Source: an uncultured Bacilli bacterium
Lineage (GTDB): Bacteria > Bacillota_I > Bacilli_A > RF39 > UBA660
Length of the DNA stretch: 10,044 nucleotides
Direction of reading: 5' to 3'
Assembly (NCBI GenBank): GCA_910576985.1
Contig: CAJTLA010000051.1
Coordinates: 1 to 10,044, forward strand
The notes beneath the pieces are model-generated. The model was given only the letters and a program-made list of their open reading frames with translations, was not told the DNA's origin and made no database searches. Positions 6,911 to 10,044 of this stretch are shown piece after piece; the stretch's first letter is position 1, and the number at the start of each line of letters is the position of its first letter. Position numbers and translations under genes: made by a program.

Positions 6911-7282
6911 CTAACCTGCGGTATATTGATATTTATAACTACCGTCTGATTGTCTGGTGATTGTAATAGTATCTAACTCTGTGATTACTTGTTCTGTTCT
7001 AGGATTTAATGTAGAACTTTTCACATAACCATTATCCATTAATTCTTTCATAGTAATAGTTATGGTCCCCCCTGCTGTTTTTAAATCTGGGTATGAATCT
7101 GAATTTAATTCTACATAAGATTCTGTAGCTAAATATAAATCTTTTAGGAATCGATTGTACTCTTTTTCTTCATCTCTTTTTAACATTCCAATAATGGAAG
7201 GTGTAACAAACACCAAGATTGTTGCAATAATCCCTAAAATACCTAACAACTCTACTAATGTAAATCCTCTGCTTTTTTTCAT
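6911..7282 (-). CDS. Type IV pilin-like (prepilin) protein
   Basis: A 123-residue prepilin. MKKSRGFTLVELLGILGIIA shows the short basic leader and the prepilin peptidase site (cleavage after Gly6, Phe at mature +1, Glu at mature +5). The hydrophobic helix runs to about residue 28, followed by the charged KRDEEKEYNRFLKDLYLATESY region typical of major and ComGC-type pilins. The C-terminal domain is small and Cys-free, with TITITMKEL and a repeated TITIT pattern that suggests a beta sheet. GTG 7291 and ATG 7288 are alternative starts. ATG 7282 is preferred because AGGTGAT precedes it and the leader length is then normal. No ATPase, platform protein or peptidase gene is nearby, so it works with machinery elsewhere. 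It lies 13 nt ahead of pgk. Pilus, competence or secretion pseudopilin roles are all possible. Confidence 0.85.
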   Translation of the reverse strand: MKKSRGFTLVELLGILGIIATILVFVTPSIIGMLKRDEEKEYNRFLKDLYLATESYVELNSDSYPDLKTAGGTITITMKELMDNGYVKSSTLNPRTEQVITELDTITITRQSDGSYKYQYTAG

Positions 7283-7311
7283 TTTCATCACCTACTTATA
7301 TTTTACACTAT

Positions 7312-7341
7312 TTTATAATATTTTCACATATTTTTTAACAA
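7312..7341 (-). promoter_or_regulatory. Possible promoter of the pilin-pgk run
   Basis: TTGTTA (7336-7341), an 18-nt spacer and TATAAA (7312-7317) lie just upstream of the pilin-like gene, overlapping the T-tail of the preceding terminator. The stretch is so A/T-rich that chance matches are likely. Its position at the head of a tight gene run is the main support. Confidence 0.35.
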
Positions 7342-7362
7342 AAAAAGAAAATGTTTTTCTTT
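7340..7362 (-). terminator. A/T-rich intrinsic terminator after the tail-anchored protein gene
   Basis: On the minus strand AAAGAAAA (7362-7355), loop ACA and TTTTCTTT (7351-7344) give an 8-bp stem continuing into T residues (to 7341). It begins 3 nt after the stop codon at 7365. The stem has a single G-C pair, so efficiency is uncertain. Confidence 0.5.
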
Positions 7363-7364
7363 CA

Positions 7365-8036
7365 CTAATATAATGCATTTAAACATAATCGAAGAATAAC
7401 AAAAAATAAGATTCCACTAAAAGCGCCTACTAAAAAAGCTAATGTAAGACTATCAATAAAAGCAGCCATTTTACTATTTTTTAAAACCAATTGTTTTGGT
7501 TGCTCTAATAATGTCACTTGCTCATTTTCTTTCTGTAACATAGATAGAATCTGTACAATCTGTTCTGGATTCTTCCCATGAAATTTAAAATATTCTACCA
7601 TCTCTGACTCAGTCATTCCATCTGTAATTTTTTTCAGTTCATAAAGATCTGGATTCATAACACTTACTTTTGGTTCCATGGAATCAAAGATAAATTCTTC
7701 CTTTTCATTACCACTATTTTCTTCAAAAGACTTTATAACACCATTAAAATTTTTTTTCACCGTAAAAGAAGAAGGAAATTGATCACTTACAAAATGAATT
7801 TTTACTCCCATAGACGACTTTATATTGACACCATATTTTTCTAAAAAAGTATAAAATTTTTCGAAATCATATTTCCATAACTCACGAATTTCTCTCATCA
7901 AATAAGAAAATTCTTGACCACTTTCTAAAAGACATCGCTTTAAATCTTCAACCATTACCATATCCAATTGATTAAAATAAATTTTCCCTAAATAATCAAT
8001 TGCACGTTCTATTTCATTTCGTTCTAAGATATCCAT
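7365..8036 (-). CDS. Tail-anchored membrane protein of unknown function
   Basis: I do not recognise this 223-residue protein. It starts MDILERNEIERAIDYLGKIYF and is mostly charged and helical over the first ~75 residues. A more variable middle follows, then a second helical stretch (about 130-170, with LYELKKITDGMTESEMVEYF) and one hydrophobic helix at about 191-216 (AAFIDSLTLAFLVGAFSGIL). The protein ends seven residues later. There is no signal peptide, so it should be C-tail-anchored with about 190 residues in the cytoplasm. AAGGGTGAT (8040-8048) is a strong ribosome binding site for ATG 8036. It follows asnS by 47 nt, but a terminator and a plausible promoter in that gap suggest a separate unit. 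It also ends in its own terminator before the pilin-like gene. Function cannot be assigned. Confidence 0.85.
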   Translation of the reverse strand: MDILERNEIERAIDYLGKIYFNQLDMVMVEDLKRCLLESGQEFSYLMREIRELWKYDFEKFYTFLEKYGVNIKSSMGVKIHFVSDQFPSSFTVKKNFNGVIKSFEENSGNEKEEFIFDSMEPKVSVMNPDLYELKKITDGMTESEMVEYFKFHGKNPEQIVQILSMLQKENEQVTLLEQPKQLVLKNSKMAAFIDSLTLAFLVGAFSGILFFVILRLCLNALY

Positions 8037-8054
8037 ATAATCACCCTTATTTTA

Positions 8055-8083
8055 ATTTTAACATTAGAAAAAAAAATTGTAAA
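8055..8083 (-). promoter_or_regulatory. Promoter of the tail-anchored protein gene
   Basis: TTTACA (8078-8083), a 17-nt spacer and TAAAAT (8055-8060) with an extended TGT upstream of the -10. The predicted start near 8048 falls almost on the ribosome binding site, so the leader would be about 12 nt. The -35 abuts the asnS stop codon and lies within the asnS terminator. Confidence 0.5.
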
Positions 8084-8102
8084 TTAAAAATCACAATTTT
8101 TT
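8068..8102 (-). terminator. Intrinsic terminator of asnS
   Basis: On the minus strand 8102-8093 pairs with 8080-8071 (10 bp, mostly A-T), and the T run extends to 8068. The asnS stop codon (8084-8086) lies in the 12-nt loop, so the hairpin forms over the last codons of the gene. Confidence 0.55.
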
Positions 8103-9463
8103 GGAGTCCTAGGATAAGGAATCACATCACGAATATTATCTACTCCTGTCAAATACATTAGTAAACGTTCAAATCCCATACCAAATCCAGAATGAACACA
8201 ACCACCATATCTTCTTAAATTCATATACCATTCTAATCCATCTTCTTTAACATGAAGTTCTTGCATTCTCAATTTTAATTTATCATAATCTTCTTCTCTT
8301 TGACTGCCTCCCATAAGTTCTCCGGATCCAGGAACAAGTAAATCAACAGCTGCTACTGTTTTTCCATCCTCATTTAACTTCATATAAAATGCTTTAATAT
8401 CTTTTGGCCAATCCGTAATAAATACAGGTGCTTTAAAATGTTCTTCTGTTAAATATTTTTCATGTTCTTTTGCCAAATCTTCGCCTTGCTTTGGTTCATA
8501 CTCAAAATTTTTCTTTGACGAAATCAAAATATCGATCGCTTCTTTATGAGAAATACGAACAGCACGATTATTTAATAATATATTTAATTTATCAATCAAA
8601 CCAGTTTCTACAAATGAATCAAAGAAAACAATTTCATCATAACACTTTTCCATTACTTCTTTCACTACAAATTTTAACATATCCTCTTCAATATCCATCA
8701 ACTGATTTAAATCACAAAAAGCAATTTCTGGTTCAATCATCCAAAACTCAGAAGCATGCGTTTTTGTATTAGAATTTTCTGCTCGAAAAGTTGGTCCAAA
8801 CGTATAGATTTTCTTATAAGCCATCGCAAAGGTTTCTCCCTCTAATTGGCCAGTTACTGTCAACCCAACTTTTTGTCCAAAAAAATCATCTTTATAATCA
8901 ACATGTCCGTCCTGATTTTTTGGAATTTGTTCTAAATCAAAAGTTGTTAAATGAAACATTTCACCTGCTCCTTCTCCATCATTTGCAGTAATTAATGGAG
9001 TATGAACATAAACATATCCTCTTTCTTGAAAATATGTATGGATTGCATGTGCTGCAACACTTCGTACTCTAAAAACAGCGCCAAATAAATTGGTTCGAGG
9101 TCTCAAATAAGCAATTTCTCTTAAAAATTCTCTAGTATGTCGTTTGGGTTGCAGTGGATAATCTTCTGGACAATTCCCCTCTTTTTTGATTGTTTTCAAA
9201 CGAATTTCAAAATCCTGTTTTCCACTAGAATCAGTGACAATTCCAGTAACAGTAACTGCACTACCAACAGACAATTTAGCAATATCTAAAAAATCTTCTA
9301 ATGTATTATCATATACAATCTGAACATTTTTAAATGTTGTTCCATCAGAAAAATCTAAAAATCCAAATTCTTTTTGTTTCCTATGATTCTTAATCCATCC
9401 TTGTAAGGTCACTTCCTTACCTTGATATGTTTCAATTTGTGCATATAATTCTTTTACATCCAT
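8084..9463 (-). CDS. asnS: Asparaginyl-tRNA synthetase
   Basis: A class IIb synthetase of 459 residues (Escherichia coli AsnS has 466). The N-terminal OB-fold (about 17-95: VTLQGWIKNHR, GFLDFSDGT) binds the GUU anticodon. The catalytic domain shows LTVTGQLEGE (201-210), motif 2 TFRAENSNT to EFWMIEPE (225-246, ATP-binding R227) and motif 3 GFGMGFERL (426-434, R433). The closing DVIPYPRTPKN is typical of AsnRS rather than AspRS. ATG 9463 is preceded by AAAGGA at about 10 nt. Upstream lie two tRNA-Asn genes and a T-box leader on the same strand, with no convincing promoter between tRNAs and gene. Expression should therefore depend on read-through of the terminator at 9487-9516 from the T-box promoter. 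The T-box specifier, the tRNAs and the enzyme all match asparagine, which corroborates the call. AspRS is excluded by motif 2/3 context and neighbours. Confidence 0.97.
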   Translation of the reverse strand: MDVKELYAQIETYQGKEVTLQGWIKNHRKQKEFGFLDFSDGTTFKNVQIVYDNTLEDFLDIAKLSVGSAVTVTGIVTDSSGKQDFEIRLKTIKKEGNCPEDYPLQPKRHTREFLREIAYLRPRTNLFGAVFRVRSVAAHAIHTYFQERGYVYVHTPLITANDGEGAGEMFHLTTFDLEQIPKNQDGHVDYKDDFFGQKVGLTVTGQLEGETFAMAYKKIYTFGPTFRAENSNTKTHASEFWMIEPEIAFCDLNQLMDIEEDMLKFVVKEVMEKCYDEIVFFDSFVETGLIDKLNILLNNRAVRISHKEAIDILISSKKNFEYEPKQGEDLAKEHEKYLTEEHFKAPVFITDWPKDIKAFYMKLNEDGKTVAAVDLLVPGSGELMGGSQREEDYDKLKLRMQELHVKEDGLEWYMNLRRYGGCVHSGFGMGFERLLMYLTGVDNIRDVIPYPRTPKNCDF

Positions 9464-9486
9464 ATTTTCTCAATCCTTTCTTTATA

Positions 9487-9516
9487 CAAAAATAAGTCCT
9501 AAAAAAGGACTTATTT
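9487..9516 (-). terminator. Intrinsic terminator between the tRNA-Asn pair and asnS
   Basis: On the minus strand AAATAAGTCC (9516-9507) pairs perfectly with GGACTTATTT (9499-9490) around a T-rich 7-nt loop, and T residues continue to 9488. This 10-bp stem is the first convincing terminator after the T-box promoter. It would end the tRNA transcript while allowing some read-through to asnS. It is about 185 nt beyond the T-box antiterminator and does not overlap it. Confidence 0.75.
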
Positions 9517-9527
9517 GAATATCTTAG

Positions 9528-9603
9528 TGGCGCCTGATGTAGGACTCGGACCTACGACCTGCCGGTTAACAGCCGGATGCTCTACCAACTGAGCTAATCA
9601 GGC
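9528..9603 (-). tRNA. tRNA-Asn (GUU), second copy
   Basis: A 76-nt cloverleaf with encoded CCA (9528-9530) and discriminator G73. The acceptor is GCCTGAT pairing with ATCAGGC, the D-arm GCTC/GAGC, and the T-arm GTAGG/CCTAC. The anticodon loop is CTGTTAA with anticodon GTT. The anticodon stem TCCGG/CCGGC has a U27-C43 mismatch at its outer pair. It is identical to the copy 4 nt upstream except for three compensated acceptor base pairs. Confidence 0.97.
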
Positions 9604-9607
9604 AACA

Positions 9608-9683
9608 TGGCGCTCAATGTAGGACTCGGACCTACGACCTGCCGGTTAACAGCCGGATGCTCTACCAACTGAGCTAATTGAGC
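9608..9683 (-). tRNA. tRNA-Asn (GUU), first copy next to the T-box
   Basis: A 76-nt cloverleaf with encoded CCA (9608-9610), discriminator G73 and anticodon GTT. Its acceptor is GCTCAAT pairing with ATTGAGC; the rest is identical to the second copy, including the U27-C43 mismatch. Its 5' end lies 17 nt after the last antiterminator base (9701) and the next tRNA starts 4 nt after its CCA. Maturation must therefore rely on RNase P and 3' processing of a dimeric precursor. Confidence 0.97.
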
Positions 9684-9907
9684 AATTGTTTTGTCCTTGA
9701 TTGGGACGAATTCTCCGCGGTGCCACCCAAATTATCATCTTCTGATGATCTCTTCATTTTATGATAACGGATATCACCGATTTAACCTACTTTAAGTTCA
9801 GCTAAATAGCTCCTAGGTGTTCTTCTTAATAACCGTTTATCATCTGCTTCCACCATACCAGATTCGCTTTCATTCGTATTATTAATACTTTTCCCAATCA
9901 ACGCCAT
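9684..9907 (-). promoter_or_regulatory. T-box leader (Asn-specific) ahead of tRNA-Asn and asnS
   Basis: A leader of about 220 nt with the main T-box parts in order on the minus strand. In Stem I the helix TAATAA/TTATTA closes a distal arm with AAAGCGAA and an apical hairpin ATCTG/CAGAT. The loop below it contains AGTA on the 5' side and AAGAAGAACACC on the 3' side. I read the specifier as AAC (9819-9821), which pairs with the GUU anticodon. A small CGG/CCG hairpin (Stem II region) and an ATCATC/GATGAT hairpin follow, then the T-box GGGTGGCACCGCGG (9728-9715). The TGGC of the bulge is complementary to GCCA, the discriminator plus CCA of both downstream tRNAs. No intrinsic terminator follows before the tRNA. 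The exact specifier frame is inferred from context. Confidence 0.93.
9701..9730 (-). promoter_or_regulatory. T-box antiterminator element
   Basis: TTGGG (9730-9726) pairs with CCCAA (9705-9701) as helix A1. The 7-nt bulge is TGGCACC (9725-9719). GCG (9718-9716) and CGT (9708-9706) form helix A2, with loop GAGAATT. This is the standard antiterminator layout, in which uncharged tRNA binds the first four bulge bases. Confidence 0.85.
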
Positions 9908-9913
9908 ATTTAG

Positions 9914-9942
9914 ATTATATGATAGTTTATGCATTTTGTCAA
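9914..9942 (-). promoter_or_regulatory. Consensus sigma-A promoter of the T-box/tRNA-Asn/asnS unit
   Basis: Exact TTGACA (9937-9942), 17-nt spacer and exact TATAAT (9914-9919). The predicted start is near 9907, at the 5' end of the T-box leader. A promoter this strong suits a tRNA unit. Confidence 0.92.
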
Positions 9943-9998
9943 TAAATTTTTCACTTTTTCGATATGAATAATCAAGAAATATGTTACTACTCAGCTAT

Positions 9999-10025
9999 AA
10001 GAAATTAAAAAAAATTTCTTTTTTT
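9999..10025 (+). repeat. A/T inverted repeat with terminator-like T tail
   Basis: AAGAAATT (9999-10006) and AATTTCTT (10013-10020) form an 8-bp stem with a six-A loop, followed by TTTTT on the + strand. No + strand gene ends here. It could be a leader attenuator or terminator for a + strand transcript starting between 9943 and 9998, or simply low-complexity sequence. The rest of 9943-10030 shows no gene. Confidence 0.35.
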
Positions 10026-10034
10026 CTATATTTT

Positions 10035-10040
10035 GAAGGA
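10035..10040 (+). promoter_or_regulatory. Possible ribosome binding site of a + strand gene beyond the right edge
   Basis: GAAGGA is followed by ATTA at the window end, the right distance for a start codon just outside. This would make the unseen gene divergent from the T-box unit. The evidence is a single short match. Confidence 0.25.
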
Positions 10041-10044
10041 ATTA

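Noticed and set aside
7155..7373. Open frame on the + strand across the pilin N-terminus and its upstream gap
   Set aside because: It is antisense to the prepilin signal, and the hydrophobic run is the complement of the pilin helix and A/T-rich spacer.
8470..8991. Two open frames on the + strand inside asnS
   Set aside because: They are antisense to conserved AsnRS motifs, have no start signals, and show unlikely amino-acid composition.
312..9463. Mycoplasma-type code (TGA = Trp)
   Set aside because: Conserved Trp positions such as AsnS W241 use TGG. The glycosyltransferase ends at TGA, though TAA follows directly in frame, so that single stop alone is not decisive.
9528..9683. Tandem tRNA repeat as a phage or island attachment site
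   Set aside because: The 80-bp periodic repeat is fully explained by two complete tRNA genes. No integrase or displaced tRNA 3' end is present.
1..10044. CRISPR array, toxin-antitoxin or defence system
   Set aside because: No spaced direct repeats and no small paired ORFs with suitable motifs were seen. The only defence-adjacent piece is the Rpn-like tail at the left edge.

Overview
The window is very AT-rich DNA from what looks like a low-GC Gram-positive bacterium (Bacillota, probably a Bacilli, Erysipelotrichia or 'Mollicutes-related' gut lineage). Support for this comes from a canonical T-box leader, strong AGGAGG/AGGTGAT-type ribosome binding sites, sigma-A promoters and a full-length Spo0A. 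Tryptophan is encoded by TGG in intact ORFs, and one gene ends on TGA, so the standard bacterial code fits better than the mycoplasma code. Finer taxonomy cannot be read from the sequence alone.

Layout: apart from the left-edge tail of an Rpn/transposase-type nuclease (+ strand, 1-210), every protein gene lies on the minus strand, so the biology reads right to left. At the right is a consensus sigma-A promoter (9914-9942), a T-box leader (about 9684-9907) with an Asn specifier and antiterminator, two tandem tRNA-Asn(GUU) genes 4 nt apart (9608-9683, 9528-9603), an intrinsic terminator (9487-9516) and asnS (8084-9463). Next comes an unrecognised tail-anchored protein (7365-8036). A compact run follows: a type IV pilin-like protein, pgk, a YbhN/MprF-type membrane flippase-like protein, a family 4 glycosyltransferase resembling diacylglycerol glucosyltransferases, and tpiA. 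Gaps in this run are 13, 29 and 3 nt, with one 10-11 nt overlap. Then come spo0A, with its own promoter and a perfect 0A box, and a membrane-anchored extracytoplasmic protein of unknown function that converges on the Rpn gene.

Function: three themes meet here. The first is asparagine decoding: tRNA-Asn, AsnRS and an RNA sensor of uncharged tRNA-Asn share one transcription unit. The second is lower glycolysis (Pgk, TpiA) interleaved with two genes suited to making and translocating or organising membrane glycolipid. The third is developmental control by Spo0A, apparently autoregulated. The most unusual element is the T-box that opens directly onto tRNA genes, with no evident intrinsic terminator of its own between antiterminator and tRNA. 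Also notable are the compensated acceptor-stem differences between the otherwise identical tRNA copies, and the loss of some normally conserved active-site residues in Pgk (Asp to Asn at the nucleotide-metal site) and TpiA (loop 6).

No CRISPR array, insertion sequence with terminal repeats, or obvious defence system is seen. No gene-free stretch other than the tRNA/T-box/right-edge region (9464-10044) exceeds about 120 bases.
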